Source: an uncultured Lachnospiraceae bacterium | GTDB lineage: Bacteria; Bacillota; Clostridia; Lachnospirales; Lachnospiraceae | Length of the DNA stretch: 64,000 nucleotides | NCBI GenBank assembly: GCA_934317845.1 | Contig: CAKRES010000009.1 | Coordinates: forward strand, 41,054-105,053 | Reading direction: 5' to 3' | In this document: one piece after another, positions 7,585-16,844 of the stretch | How the letters are laid out: the number at the start of each line of letters is the position of its first letter | Numbering within the stretch: the first letter of the stretch is position 1 | Program-made: the position numbers and the translations under genes | The notes under the pieces: generated by a model | Seen by the model: only the letters and a program-made list of their open reading frames with translations | Databases searched by the model: none | What the model was told of the DNA's origin: nothing

Positions 7585-9810
7585 TTATTGTACAGGTGTT
7601 TCCACTGGTGCCTCAGTAACCGGTGCTTCGGTAACTGGTGCCTCGGTAACCGGTGCTTCTGTTACAGGAGCTTCTGTTACGATCGGAGCTTCCGTTGCTT
7701 CCTGCAGATTATCATCCACCTTTTCCGTCGTTACTTCTTCTTTGGTCGTTTTCTCTGTGGTCTTTTCCTTCTTTTCTTCGGTCGTTGCATCAAACTCTTC
7801 CGTGTTGTCTTTTCCCTTGCTGTCCGTTTCGTATTTATCCCAGTCGCTTACCGCAAGTCCTTCATGGATCTGATCCATATACGTCTTCCAGATACGACCC
7901 GGATACGTTCCACCGAATAATCCCGGCATGCTTCGTGGTGTATCGTAGCCTACCCATACACTCGTTGTATAATACTTCGTAAATCCACAGAACCATCCGT
8001 CTTTGTTATCATCGGTAGTACCTGTCTTACCGGCACATGGCATATTGTTCTTGATCGCAAGTCCGGCACCGGTACCATAACGTAATACACCCTTTAAGAT
8101 GTCTACCATTTCCAGTGCAGCGTTACGATCATATACCTTGCTGCTTTCCACTTCGTCTGATACAACAATGTCCCCATTGGAATCTGTGATCGACACAATA
8201 CAAGTTGGTTCTCTATATTCTCCTTCATTTGCCAGTGTTCCAAAACCGGATGCCATTTCCATCGTATTAGATCCGTAAGTAAAACCACCTACGGCTGCTG
8301 CCAGCACATAATCAGAATCCATGATCTTGGCATAATGCATTTCTTTTAAATAACTTAATCCCACCTGCGGCGTAATCTCTTTGAAAATGCGCCATGCCAC
8401 TACGTTTCTGGATCTCTCTACCGCTTTTCTTAACGTGATCCTTCCAGAGTAGGAATTGCCGGAGTTCTTCGGTGCATCCTTTTCATCCTTGATCGGTGTA
8501 TCCGATACAATGGAATCTGCCGTGTAGCCTCGCTCCAGCGCCGGTGTATAAACGATCAGTGGCTTAATGGAACTACCCGGCTGACGATAACTCTGGAATG
8601 CTCTGTTTAAAGAAAATCCTTCTACATTATCCTGACTTCTTCCACCAACGATCGCAACCACACGACCAGAGCTGTTATCAATACAGGTAGCTGAAGACTG
8701 TAATGTGTAATAGCCCTCATCACTGACCTCGGTATAATTCTTCAGATTCTCATCGATGGATGCCTGCAGTAACTGCTGTTTTTCCTGATCGATGGAAGTA
8801 TAAATACGGTATCCACCCGTATAAAGCATTGCCTCGCAGGAATCATATGCCTGGGCATACTGCTTGTCATAGGCTTCCCGGTCTGCATCACTGTCAAAGC
8901 TGTACTTAAAAGTAAAGCCCTGCTGCTTCATCAATGCCTTCGTCGCGCATTCGATCACAAAAGAATCGACACTGTTGATCTTGGACTTCTTTGGTTTTCT
9001 GACCTTGATCTTTTCCTGAATTGCTTCATCGTACTGATCCTGCGTGATCACGCCGTCACTCAGCATTTCTTTTAAGATCAGATCCCGACGTTTTAACGTA
9101 TTGTCCTTATTTTTATATGGATCAAATTCTGTCGGACCATTCGGGATCGCACACAAAAATGCGACCTGCGACAAGCTTAAAGAGCTGACCGACTTACGGA
9201 AATATCCATTTGCTGCTGCCTGAATACCATAATATCCATTACCAAAATAAATATTATTTATGTAGTATTCTAAAATCTTGTCCTTGCTGTACTTCTTCTC
9301 AATACCGATGGAAATAAATGCCTCCCGGATCTTACGCACATAGGAACGCTCATTTGATAAATATACAAGCTTTACAAGCTGCTGGGTAATCGTGGAACCA
9401 CCTTGAGAAATCCCGTTGGAACGCATATTTGCGACCAGAGATCCGGCTATACGCTTGACATCAATTCCATTGTGCTGATAAAACTTCTTATCCTCAATAC
9501 TGATGAGTGCATCCTTTACTGTATCTGGTATGGACGCTGAATCCAGATAATATACATCTTTTTCCCGCTTTAACGTCTTCATCAGATCTCCCTTTGCATC
9601 ATAGACCAGACTGGTCTCCGCAGATTGGAAATCCTTCTCTGTTGATTGTTCCACAATCTTTTGTGAGGACGCATACAGTGTCAGCACGGTCTTGCCATAT
9701 TTCATATAAACAATAACAGCCGCACACACACACGCCATGAACACTAGGATAAAAAAGATCTGAAATACTCTGGTTAAGAGCCAGAACTTTTTCTTCTTTT
9801 TACCTGCCAT
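7585..9810 (-). CDS. Class A penicillin-binding protein (PBP1A-type)
   Basis: This bifunctional peptidoglycan synthase has a short basic N-terminus, one membrane anchor (about residues 12-33), and a GT51 glycosyltransferase domain with EDKKFYQHNGID and GGSTITQQLVKL. A transpeptidase domain follows, with SSIKP (active serine), RSRN and AGKTGTT motifs. It polymerises and cross-links glycan strands outside the membrane. After about residue 660 comes a Lys/Glu/Thr-rich disordered tail that ends in five tandem VTEAP units. The start has AGAGGTG five bases upstream. It is monocistronic, with its own terminator at 7541-7580. Confidence 0.93.
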   Translation of the reverse strand: MAGKKKKKFWLLTRVFQIFFILVFMACVCAAVIVYMKYGKTVLTLYASSQKIVEQSTEKDFQSAETSLVYDAKGDLMKTLKREKDVYYLDSASIPDTVKDALISIEDKKFYQHNGIDVKRIAGSLVANMRSNGISQGGSTITQQLVKLVYLSNERSYVRKIREAFISIGIEKKYSKDKILEYYINNIYFGNGYYGIQAAANGYFRKSVSSLSLSQVAFLCAIPNGPTEFDPYKNKDNTLKRRDLILKEMLSDGVITQDQYDEAIQEKIKVRKPKKSKINSVDSFVIECATKALMKQQGFTFKYSFDSDADREAYDKQYAQAYDSCEAMLYTGGYRIYTSIDQEKQQLLQASIDENLKNYTEVSDEGYYTLQSSATCIDNSSGRVVAIVGGRSQDNVEGFSLNRAFQSYRQPGSSIKPLIVYTPALERGYTADSIVSDTPIKDEKDAPKNSGNSYSGRITLRKAVERSRNVVAWRIFKEITPQVGLSYLKEMHYAKIMDSDYVLAAAVGGFTYGSNTMEMASGFGTLANEGEYREPTCIVSITDSNGDIVVSDEVESSKVYDRNAALEMVDILKGVLRYGTGAGLAIKNNMPCAGKTGTTDDNKDGWFCGFTKYYTTSVWVGYDTPRSMPGLFGGTYPGRIWKTYMDQIHEGLAVSDWDKYETDSKGKDNTEEFDATTEEKKEKTTEKTTKEEVTTEKVDDNLQEATEAPIVTEAPVTEAPVTEAPVTEAPVTEAPVETPVQ
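7606..7680 (-). repeat. Five tandem 15-bp repeats coding VTEAP
   Basis: Five in-frame 15-bp units at the 3' end of the penicillin-binding protein gene encode Val-Thr-Glu-Ala-Pro. Units differ at third positions, so they are old enough to have drifted, but copy number could still vary between strains. The peptide is a low-complexity extracellular tail. Confidence 0.85.
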
Positions 9811-9971
9811 GTTGTCACCTCTGATTTCTTTAAAAAATTGATATAAAATAAGGGAGTGGGTACAAAGTACCCACAGTATATTATTACCACAATATATCGG
9901 TTCTCGTCAATGGAAATATACTATTTCTATGGCTTTTTTCCCGTATTTTTTGACTTTTTTTCATTTGTCCC

Positions 9972-10000
9972 TTGTCAGCATCTATTTTGTATGCTATAAT
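9972..10000 (+). promoter_or_regulatory. Promoter of a probable small RNA
   Basis: TTGTCA (9972-9977) and TATAAT (9995-10000) with a 17-bp spacer, on the strand opposite to the penicillin-binding protein gene. No open reading frame follows. Confidence 0.65.
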
Positions 10001-10006
10001 GACCAT

Positions 10007-10125
10007 GTTATTAAATATTGCTAATCACGACAAATATTTTTAGATCGCTATGTTTCTAAAGATATTTGCTCCCTATTAGATAGATGAAGAACCACTCTCC
10101 CCCCCGCTAATAGAGTGGTTTTTCT
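10007..10125 (+). ncRNA. Probable small RNA with a C-rich terminator loop
   Basis: A strong promoter ends at 10000 and an intrinsic terminator lies at 10090-10125 (AACCACTCT paired with AGAGTGGTT, then a T-run). The transcript would be about 119 nt. The terminator loop contains a run of seven C followed by GC, complementary to G-rich ribosome binding sites. Nothing coding of note lies inside. The layout (promoter, short transcript, C-rich exposed loop, terminator) matches trans-acting regulatory sRNAs of Firmicutes. Together with the penicillin-binding protein upstream region it fills the gap 9811-10174. Confidence 0.55.
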
Positions 10126-10174
10126 ATACCCAAAATGAAAACAACGAAGCAGCCTGACCTGTCTCCGTTGTTTT

Positions 10175-10657
10175 TTATTTCTCTATGGATAATTGTTTCA
10201 TATAGGAAAGCAAACGTTCTTTTGCCATGCGCATCGGGATCAGACTACACAAACCGGCTGCCATACAAAGAACCCAGAATCCCCACAGGCAAAGCTGCGC
10301 TGCCAGATTCAGCTGATTGCTAAACTGAGAATAAAATACAAGTACCGTGATCACAAGCATAATAAGTATGGCACTGATCAACGCGCTGCCTGATTTTTGG
10401 AAACGGTAACGCATCCTTGTTTTTTTCTCACTGCTCTCGCTTAAATCTCCCTTCATCATGGTACAGAAGCGGATCGTGGGCATATACGGTGGTTTATACA
10501 GGAAGTAGAACTTTTTTGCTCCCACTTTTCCCATATAAATACCTTCTTTGTTCCGTTCTCTGACGTTGTCCTTTGTGTCTTCTATGATCTCTTCTTTCAG
10601 ACGATTTAAAAGCACCTGACAGTCAACATCCAATGTTTGTTCAAAATGATCGATCAT
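10175..10657 (-). CDS. Small membrane protein of unknown function
   Basis: I do not recognise this 160-residue protein. A soluble, charged N-terminal half (1-90) contains VGAKKFYFLYKPPYMPTIRFCTMMKGDL, a compact beta-rich segment. It is followed by two strong hydrophobic helices (about 95-112 and 122-142) and a basic amphipathic tail. The gene starts 19 bp after the degenerate AAA-like gene and probably shares its transcript. The ribosome site is weak. Confidence 0.6.
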   Translation of the reverse strand: MIDHFEQTLDVDCQVLLNRLKEEIIEDTKDNVRERNKEGIYMGKVGAKKFYFLYKPPYMPTIRFCTMMKGDLSESSEKKTRMRYRFQKSGSALISAILIMLVITVLVFYSQFSNQLNLAAQLCLWGFWVLCMAAGLCSLIPMRMAKERLLSYMKQLSIEK

Positions 10658-10676
10658 TTTATGTACTACTCACTCT

Positions 10677-11771
10677 CTAATCTGCCCAGCCGGCCAGATC
10701 CTCTCCGTGAATCATCAGATCTGCTACACCGGTCTCTGCGTTTCGAAGCATTTTACGGTACATCATTTCATATGCGAGCTTACGCATACTGCGAAGTCCG
10801 TAGAAGCTTCCCTTACTCTTCTCATCTAATACCCTCTTGTTAAACTCATCCTTTGCATCCTCTGCTACCTGGAAATGATATTTTGCAAGCGGCTCTTTGA
10901 TATACTGGAAATACTCTTTATAGGTAAATGGTGGAAATACTACCTTTTCCGTGTAAAGTGCATCACTGATCGTCTGGTATACACGACCAAGCTGCGGCTC
11001 CTCCATGTAAGGAATACGGAACACATAAATATAATCCTTCTGCACAGCACGAAGCTTGCGGAGCAGTTTCTTAAATCCGGGATCATCCGGATCATGTACC
11101 CACTGGCTGATATCAAAGCTGATGCATTTTCCCTTGAAATTACCAATACCATTATACTGAAGCCATGGATCTTTGTCATTCTTCTCCACAGTTGTTTCGA
11201 TCACCTTATTATTCTCATCGGAAAATTCAAACAGATCCAGACTGTTTACCACATTGGCAAATATGTCCAGATAGGTGCTGTAACCACAACCTTCATCCAG
11301 AGAAAACAGATAAGCTCTTGCATTGAATACCCGTTGTACCCCCATCGCCGTGATCTGCGGAGCCACATTCATCAGCTCATCTAACAATGCTTTATAAGGA
11401 GCTGCTCCGAGCAGCATATCTACCTTTCCCTTTAAGGCATTTAAAAACTGCTGCCGTTTTACTTCTTCTAACTCCTCTTCCTCCAGGATCTTTTCATAGG
11501 AAATCACAGCCTCTCTGGAGCCTTTTCCAATCTGGAATTCATCCTCTAAGGTCTGCCACAATTGAATCTCAAAGCCTTCATAAGTGACATCTCCCAGGAA
11601 AATCATCAGATTACAATCTGTATATCCGGAATCCAGCGTTTTGATCTTTCCGTTTTCTCCAATGATCTTCTGAATACAATCTCTCAAATGATTGATCGGG
11701 TTCTTTCCCATTGTACTCTCGCGAGTCATCACCCAGTCTCTTGCAAATTCTGCGCGGAATTTAATTTTCAT
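10677..11771 (-). CDS. Degenerate AAA+-like protein of unknown function
   Basis: The 364-residue cytoplasmic protein has no intact nucleotide-binding motif. The segment YLFSLDEGCGYSTYLDIFANVV (about residue 155-176) falls where a Walker A strand-loop-helix would be, but the GKT is replaced by GYST. DYIYVFRIPYMEEP (about 245) resembles a worn Walker B/sensor region. The C-terminal helices (FTYKEYFQYIKEPLAKYHF, then GSFYGLRSMRKLAYEMMYRKML) resemble an AAA+ lid. I therefore propose an inactive AAA+ relative, with modest confidence. The ATG at 11771 has GGAGG seven bases upstream; an in-frame extension is open for nine more codons. Confidence 0.5.
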   Translation of the reverse strand: MKIKFRAEFARDWVMTRESTMGKNPINHLRDCIQKIIGENGKIKTLDSGYTDCNLMIFLGDVTYEGFEIQLWQTLEDEFQIGKGSREAVISYEKILEEEELEEVKRQQFLNALKGKVDMLLGAAPYKALLDELMNVAPQITAMGVQRVFNARAYLFSLDEGCGYSTYLDIFANVVNSLDLFEFSDENNKVIETTVEKNDKDPWLQYNGIGNFKGKCISFDISQWVHDPDDPGFKKLLRKLRAVQKDYIYVFRIPYMEEPQLGRVYQTISDALYTEKVVFPPFTYKEYFQYIKEPLAKYHFQVAEDAKDEFNKRVLDEKSKGSFYGLRSMRKLAYEMMYRKMLRNAETGVADLMIHGEDLAGWAD

Positions 11772-11848
11772 ATGATTTCCTCCATCCTGCTCTTCCAAAA
11801 TACATCATAAGTATTTAAATTATACCGTATATCAGGGGAAAAAGCTAC

Positions 11849-14386
11849 CTATTTTACATAGCTGTAGAAACAATTTCCCGCATCCAAAAGCTCTTTGCTC
11901 ACCGTTTCAAAATCTTCCCGTTTTACTTCACCGGAAAGTGGATCACTGTATCGTACCAGCGATGCGTTAAAGCTGGTGATCAGAATATAACTTCCATCCT
12001 TTCTGCGTGCGATGACCGGATGCTTCTGACAGACATAATACATAGCATCCGAAAGCGTAATACCACTTAAATTAACTGCCTCTATGGATTTGCCTTCTGA
12101 CATGAGCGCAGTCACTTCTTTTTCTTTGTCAAGACTCTCTTTGGTCGTTTCCGCGCCCTCGTATTGCAGCAGCATGGCAACTGCTGCCGCCTTGCTGTCA
12201 CTGACATCATCAGCTTTCACCATCGGGACATCATCCCCGACCGTACCATATTCCTTGATTCCACTATAATCCCAGATCGTCTTCTGTCGGCTGTTGATCA
12301 CACCGCCCTGTTCCTTTGCCGCCTGTCGGATCGCCTCCGATGCGGTATTTACCGATGCACTGATCTCACCGTTGTGATAGATATAGTACCTGGTAAGTGT
12401 TATATCATCTTCCTCTGCCTTGATCGTCTGACCCGCATCCACACGTTTCTCTTTCGATGCCGCGGATTTTGGCTCCTCCGTCACATATACAGTATTCGGA
12501 AATACCATATAAAGCTCCTTGTAACGCACAGAGTTATAGGTATAATCGAGCATTACACTCTTTTGTTCCTCTCCTTCATTTCCCATAATGTGATAACTTC
12601 CCTGCTCATGGAAAGAACCATTTTTATATTGGGACAAATGAAGCTCGACCAATGTACCTGTGATCGTGGCAGACATCACATACTGGCTGGACTTCTTCGG
12701 CTTATAACGTTTTACTATTTCTCCATCTTTATTCATGATGACGATCTCATACATCGGATAGTAAATGGTATCAGCATCCTGTGATACAATGTCACTTGTC
12801 TTTACCTTTCCATACACAAAATCCTCATCGACAAATCCGAGTGAACGAAGGACTTCTCCCTCGTCTGCCTTGATCGTATGCTCCTTCTGATCATTCAGAT
12901 TCTTCACTGTGATCGTCTGGTTATTCCGGATATCCGCATCCGAATAAAGTGCGATCAGATGATAATCCTTCGAAGCCACTACGGTATCACTCGCCACCTG
13001 ATCCATACTGAGCTTTGCACTCTTCTTTTGTGGATCAATTTCATATAACCCGCCATTTAATGTCACATAAATAGTACGCTTTTTGTTCATATAAGCAACC
13101 TGCTGCACATCCTCTGTCAATGCGGCAAATGGCTGTTTAGATGGAACAAAAGCAATCTCCTCGATCTGGTTTTCCTCCGCATGATATTCGTAGAATAAAA
13201 TTCCATTCTGTCCCTCATACCGTCCACGGTTCATGTAACCGTACACCAAAAAGGCAAGATTCCCTTTCTCATCAATGCGCATGATCTTGATACCGTGCTG
13301 GTCATAGCTGTCCCTGACATTGGCTTTATCCTCCTGCAAAAAGCTGAACACCTTTACCACCTGCGCCGAGTCGTTATCGTAAAGATAAAGCTCTTGATTT
13401 TTGACAAATGCAGCCTGTTTGTTATCCTTACTGACCATATAAGAAATGCCGGAATTCTTTGCAATTCCAAGTTTTAAACTGTTTGACGACGTACTGGTAA
13501 AGACCGGATCATAAAAAGATTCCATCGTTCTGTCATAGCTTAACAGATACATCCGATCCTTTGTATAGCGCACCCGATACGTCTCTTCCGCCTCATAATA
13601 TTCCTGATTTCCTCCGCTGCTCTTGGCACTTAAGACATAACGGAACTTCAAGGAAGCTACATCCTGATTGACATTTGTGATCGAGATCATCGGCTTGGAT
13701 AAAAAAGATGGGGCCATATCTGCATAAGTGATCGCTTCAAAGCTGGACGTAATATCCACATGTCCAAGATCCGTCGATGTTTTGGAAGGATCAGGCTCCA
13801 GATAGGTCTTCATCTGTTCGGCATCCTGCTTGCTGAGCAGTGCCTCATTAAACTTCTTACAAAACGCGATCTGTTCCTTCATATGAAGATCCGTTCCGTA
13901 AAGTACCCGTGTATAATAAGTCAGATCCACACCACCTTCGGTTACGAGGACCAGCTTTAAAATGTAATCCTGATCTTCCTTTAACTGCATCCGGATGGAA
14001 AGATCCGCCTTTAACCGCTTATTTTTATCGGTTTTAAAGGACTTGATATCACCGTCCTCCACCAATGAAGATGCATCTGCACTGCGCAGCTCATAATGCA
14101 TTTTCTTGATCGTATAATTGTCATTTTCGATCAGAAGGGAGATCGGCTCACCTTCTTCCAGCGGGGTTAGTGTATCACGCAGCAAAGCTGCATCAATGTC
14201 AGACGTATACCCATGCAGACAGTTGACATTTTCAGATGCAACCTTCGTATAGACCAGAGGAAGCGTCGCCTGATCCATGGAAAGTGTGTTGTCCCCCGCA
14301 TTCGTTCCCATCACATAATTGATGCCGATCACGCCACCGATAAAGCAGACAATAAATACGATGATCTGTATTACCCGGTTTCTCAT
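11849..14386 (-). CDS. Large membrane-anchored extracellular protein with a C39-like C-terminal domain lacking catalytic residues
   Basis: The 845-residue protein has one N-terminal membrane segment (about residues 5-24). A long beta-rich extracytoplasmic region follows, with repeated strand patterns that suggest a propeller (about 300-600). The last 130 residues follow the outline of a C39-type cysteine peptidase: SKAAAVAMLLQYEGAE where active enzymes have CGxAxxxMLLxYYG, and DGSYILITSFNASLVRYSDP where they have a His before the VxIxGxD strand. Both the Cys and the His are missing, so peptidase activity is unlikely. It overlaps the upstream methyltransferase gene by 4 bp (ATGA), with AAGGAGG seven bases before the ATG, so the two are translationally coupled. 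Confidence 0.6.
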   Translation of the reverse strand: MRNRVIQIIVFIVCFIGGVIGINYVMGTNAGDNTLSMDQATLPLVYTKVASENVNCLHGYTSDIDAALLRDTLTPLEEGEPISLLIENDNYTIKKMHYELRSADASSLVEDGDIKSFKTDKNKRLKADLSIRMQLKEDQDYILKLVLVTEGGVDLTYYTRVLYGTDLHMKEQIAFCKKFNEALLSKQDAEQMKTYLEPDPSKTSTDLGHVDITSSFEAITYADMAPSFLSKPMISITNVNQDVASLKFRYVLSAKSSGGNQEYYEAEETYRVRYTKDRMYLLSYDRTMESFYDPVFTSTSSNSLKLGIAKNSGISYMVSKDNKQAAFVKNQELYLYDNDSAQVVKVFSFLQEDKANVRDSYDQHGIKIMRIDEKGNLAFLVYGYMNRGRYEGQNGILFYEYHAEENQIEEIAFVPSKQPFAALTEDVQQVAYMNKKRTIYVTLNGGLYEIDPQKKSAKLSMDQVASDTVVASKDYHLIALYSDADIRNNQTITVKNLNDQKEHTIKADEGEVLRSLGFVDEDFVYGKVKTSDIVSQDADTIYYPMYEIVIMNKDGEIVKRYKPKKSSQYVMSATITGTLVELHLSQYKNGSFHEQGSYHIMGNEGEEQKSVMLDYTYNSVRYKELYMVFPNTVYVTEEPKSAASKEKRVDAGQTIKAEEDDITLTRYYIYHNGEISASVNTASEAIRQAAKEQGGVINSRQKTIWDYSGIKEYGTVGDDVPMVKADDVSDSKAAAVAMLLQYEGAETTKESLDKEKEVTALMSEGKSIEAVNLSGITLSDAMYYVCQKHPVIARRKDGSYILITSFNASLVRYSDPLSGEVKREDFETVSKELLDAGNCFYSYVK

Positions 14387-15534
14387 ATGCCTTCCTCCTT
14401 CATCAAACGCTGTAACGTAAGTTCCTGTCCGAGAAATGACTGGAAACGAACAAATGCATCACTTTTCCCCGGTGCCTGTCCCGCTTTTTTTACCGCGCGC
14501 AGCAACAGGTTCTTTGGTGTATTTTCGATATCAATGAATTCCAGGATCTGCGTCTCATAGCCGACACTTTTCAAAAGCTCTGCCCGGATGACATCCGTTG
14601 CAAGGGCGCAGAACCGCTCCTTGATGATACCATAAGAAAGCATTGCCTCTAATGTCTCATTTTTGAGCACCTGATTCAACTCATGCTGGCAGCACGGGAC
14701 GCTTAAGATCACTTTGGCATCCCACTGCATCGCCTTATAAAGTGCGTAATCGGTCGCAGTATCACAGGCATGGAGTGTTACCACCATATCCACCTTGTCA
14801 TAGCCTTCATAATCTTTGATGTCTCCGGTTAAAAAAGCAAGTCCGTCATAGCCATACTGCTTCGCAAGCTTGTTACATGCATCGATCACATCTTCTTTCA
14901 GATCAAGACCGATCATATGTACCTTGCGCTTTTTGAGCACGGTCATATAGTAGTAGAGAGCAAAGGTAAGGTACGATTTGCCGCAGCCAAAATCCAGGAT
15001 CGTAAGCGGCTGATCCGTCGGAAGCTCCTTTTCCACATCCAGCACCATTTCCAGAAAACGGTTGATCTGGCGGAACTTGTCCTGCTGCCTTGCGTGTACT
15101 TTTCCCTCAGCATTCATGACACCAAGATCCACTAAAAAAGGAACCGGCGTCCCCTCCTCAATCAGATAACGTTTCACCCGGTTGTGGCTTAAGTTCGCCG
15201 GCATTACTGTCTTCACCTTTTTTCTGGAGATCGATTGGTGTCCCTTTTTGCTGCTTAAGATCGTGATCGTCTCTTCCCTTGTGATCACCTGGATCTGTTT
15301 AAATGCAGTCTGCAGGGAAGGACTGATCCTTGCTAAAATATCCTCTCTTTTATGATTTTCGTGAAATACTTTTGTCCCTATGAAAGAAGAAACCTGATAA
15401 TACAGTTCTTCTTTGATCAAAACCGGACGGATCTTGATCTTTGTGGCTCCCTCCTTCTTTCTTGGGTTACTGGCTATGATCTGTTTCAAGTCAGTTGTTA
15501 GATATTTATCTAATATATCGGATAATGTTTCCAT
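14383..15534 (-). CDS. Class I SAM-dependent methyltransferase with N-terminal extension
   Basis: The 383-residue protein has a central Rossmann methyltransferase domain: ILDFGCGKSYLTFALYYYM (about 180-198), MIGLDLKEDVIDACN (motif II), MVVTLHACDTATDYAL and VILSVPCCQHELN. The HACDTATD motif and the PCCQHE stretch mark the Methyltransf_32-like group, related to tRNA and small-RNA methyltransferases. The N-terminal 170 residues look like a separate substrate-binding domain. The natural substrate is not known to me. It overlaps the following membrane protein gene by four bases. Confidence 0.75.
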   Translation of the reverse strand: METLSDILDKYLTTDLKQIIASNPRKKEGATKIKIRPVLIKEELYYQVSSFIGTKVFHENHKREDILARISPSLQTAFKQIQVITREETITILSSKKGHQSISRKKVKTVMPANLSHNRVKRYLIEEGTPVPFLVDLGVMNAEGKVHARQQDKFRQINRFLEMVLDVEKELPTDQPLTILDFGCGKSYLTFALYYYMTVLKKRKVHMIGLDLKEDVIDACNKLAKQYGYDGLAFLTGDIKDYEGYDKVDMVVTLHACDTATDYALYKAMQWDAKVILSVPCCQHELNQVLKNETLEAMLSYGIIKERFCALATDVIRAELLKSVGYETQILEFIDIENTPKNLLLRAVKKAGQAPGKSDAFVRFQSFLGQELTLQRLMKEEGI

Positions 15535-15595
15535 ATTTCTGTTCCTTTTGTTTTTCCATTAAAAATCGATGTGTTTTGTCTGTTCCTGTCGATTC

Positions 15596-15967
15596 TTATT
15601 TTAAAGAATTAGGGGGAAAAGCACAAGAGTTTTCACGAAACTTTTTTTGATGGCGGCATTTTCGCATGCGCCGCACATAGATCTCATCCAGAAGAAGCAC
15701 CATCAAAAGCGGATAACAGATCATCTGATCGGCACTGCAGCCGATCTTTTGACCAAGATCCATTGCAAGCTTTTGTACACTTGCCTCATCCACCGACTCC
15801 CGATACATCATGGAATCCTCGTATTCCAGACGGTCTAACGCTTCGGACACCAGATCATAATACATTTTCGCTTCCTTCGGATAACAGCGGTGCAGCTTTT
15901 TATAATCCTCCTGCCACTGTTTTTCATCTTCTTCGTAATCCATTAAATACTTAAGACTCTGTTCCAT
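15596..15967 (-). CDS. Hypothetical protein
   Basis: I do not recognise this 123-residue acidic, helical protein. It begins MEQSLKYLMDYEEDEKQW, has a possible metal- or redox-relevant Cys in KIGCSADQMICYPLL, and ends in a basic Cys-containing tail (RKCRHQKKF). AGAAGG lies immediately before the ATG, so the start could be slightly downstream. It sits between the methyltransferase and the YwmB-like gene, all on the minus strand. Confidence 0.5.
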   Translation of the reverse strand: MEQSLKYLMDYEEDEKQWQEDYKKLHRCYPKEAKMYYDLVSEALDRLEYEDSMMYRESVDEASVQKLAMDLGQKIGCSADQMICYPLLMVLLLDEIYVRRMRKCRHQKKFRENSCAFPPNSLK

Positions 15968-16023
15968 CCTTCTGCTACCTGTTTCTTTTTGCTATAGCCT
16001 ATGCAAAAGGAACCCACTCTGTG

Positions 16024-16749
16024 TCAAAAATCTTCATTATAATAAGGTATGGCGAGATTTAAATAGGTGCGTCTGTCCGTTTGGGAAAAGGAAAATATAA
16101 GCTGCGTGTTCACCCTTTTGTGATTCATTCTTTGATATACATCTAATCGGTTGGTATAACCATAGTAGATCGTCTTATCTTCTAATGTCTGTTTTTTTAG
16201 TTCGCGGCTTTCGAGCACCCGAAACATCGTGTCTTTGATCTCATTCATGCGCTCACTGCTCAATTTTCCCTCGTAGCTGCCCTTCATACTGATCCCACTC
16301 TGGCAGGAAAGCCCCAGTGCATCATAGCTTTTCTCCAAAACTTCCTTGTAGTGGATAATGGAATCCATCCGGTCCGTCAGCGTGATCGTTGTAACAAGCA
16401 CCTGTTTTTTGTCCCCGGCTCCCTCTTTCAAAGAAATATCCACACTGGCAAGCTGATTTTTGCTCATGATCCGGTACTGCTCCGCCTCTTCCTCGATCAC
16501 TTCCTGATACTCTGTCATATTTAAAGAAGAAGCAAGATATGAAAGCAGCTCCTTTTTTTCCGTAACAGAGTACAGATAATTGGAAAGTTCTCCTTTCACC
16601 GTAAGCGTTCCGGTAAGCGGCGAGGATTCTCCGGATAAAAATGCCTCCGTGATCTTACCATCATTTTTCAATCCAAGCGTCACCACACATTGCAGCAGCA
16701 CTGCCACCCATACTAATGTGATCGCATAAACCATCGTGCGTTTGTTCAT
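16024..16749 (-). CDS. Secreted/anchored protein, YwmB-like
   Basis: A 241-residue protein with an N-terminal membrane segment (about 7-26). A mixed alpha/beta extracytoplasmic domain follows, with GSYEGKLSSERMNEIKDTMFRVLESRELKKQ near the middle and TQLIFSFSQTDRRTYLNLAIPYYNEDF at the end. This arrangement resembles the YwmB family (structurally TATA-binding-protein-like, function unknown) of Firmicutes. The assignment rests on layout rather than a firm signature. The ATG follows AGGGGGTT. Confidence 0.5.
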   Translation of the reverse strand: MNKRTMVYAITLVWVAVLLQCVVTLGLKNDGKITEAFLSGESSPLTGTLTVKGELSNYLYSVTEKKELLSYLASSLNMTEYQEVIEEEAEQYRIMSKNQLASVDISLKEGAGDKKQVLVTTITLTDRMDSIIHYKEVLEKSYDALGLSCQSGISMKGSYEGKLSSERMNEIKDTMFRVLESRELKKQTLEDKTIYYGYTNRLDVYQRMNHKRVNTQLIFSFSQTDRRTYLNLAIPYYNEDF

Positions 16750-16844
16750 AAAAATAACCCCCTTGCAATTTGGTCTGGCATGTTATTCCATATTCTTAAC
16801 CAAATGCAGGGGGGTTATACATAAATGCTCCTTCGTTTCTGTTA

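Noticed and set aside
7606..7680. CRISPR-like repeat
   Set aside because: The repeats are contiguous 15-bp coding units without spacers.
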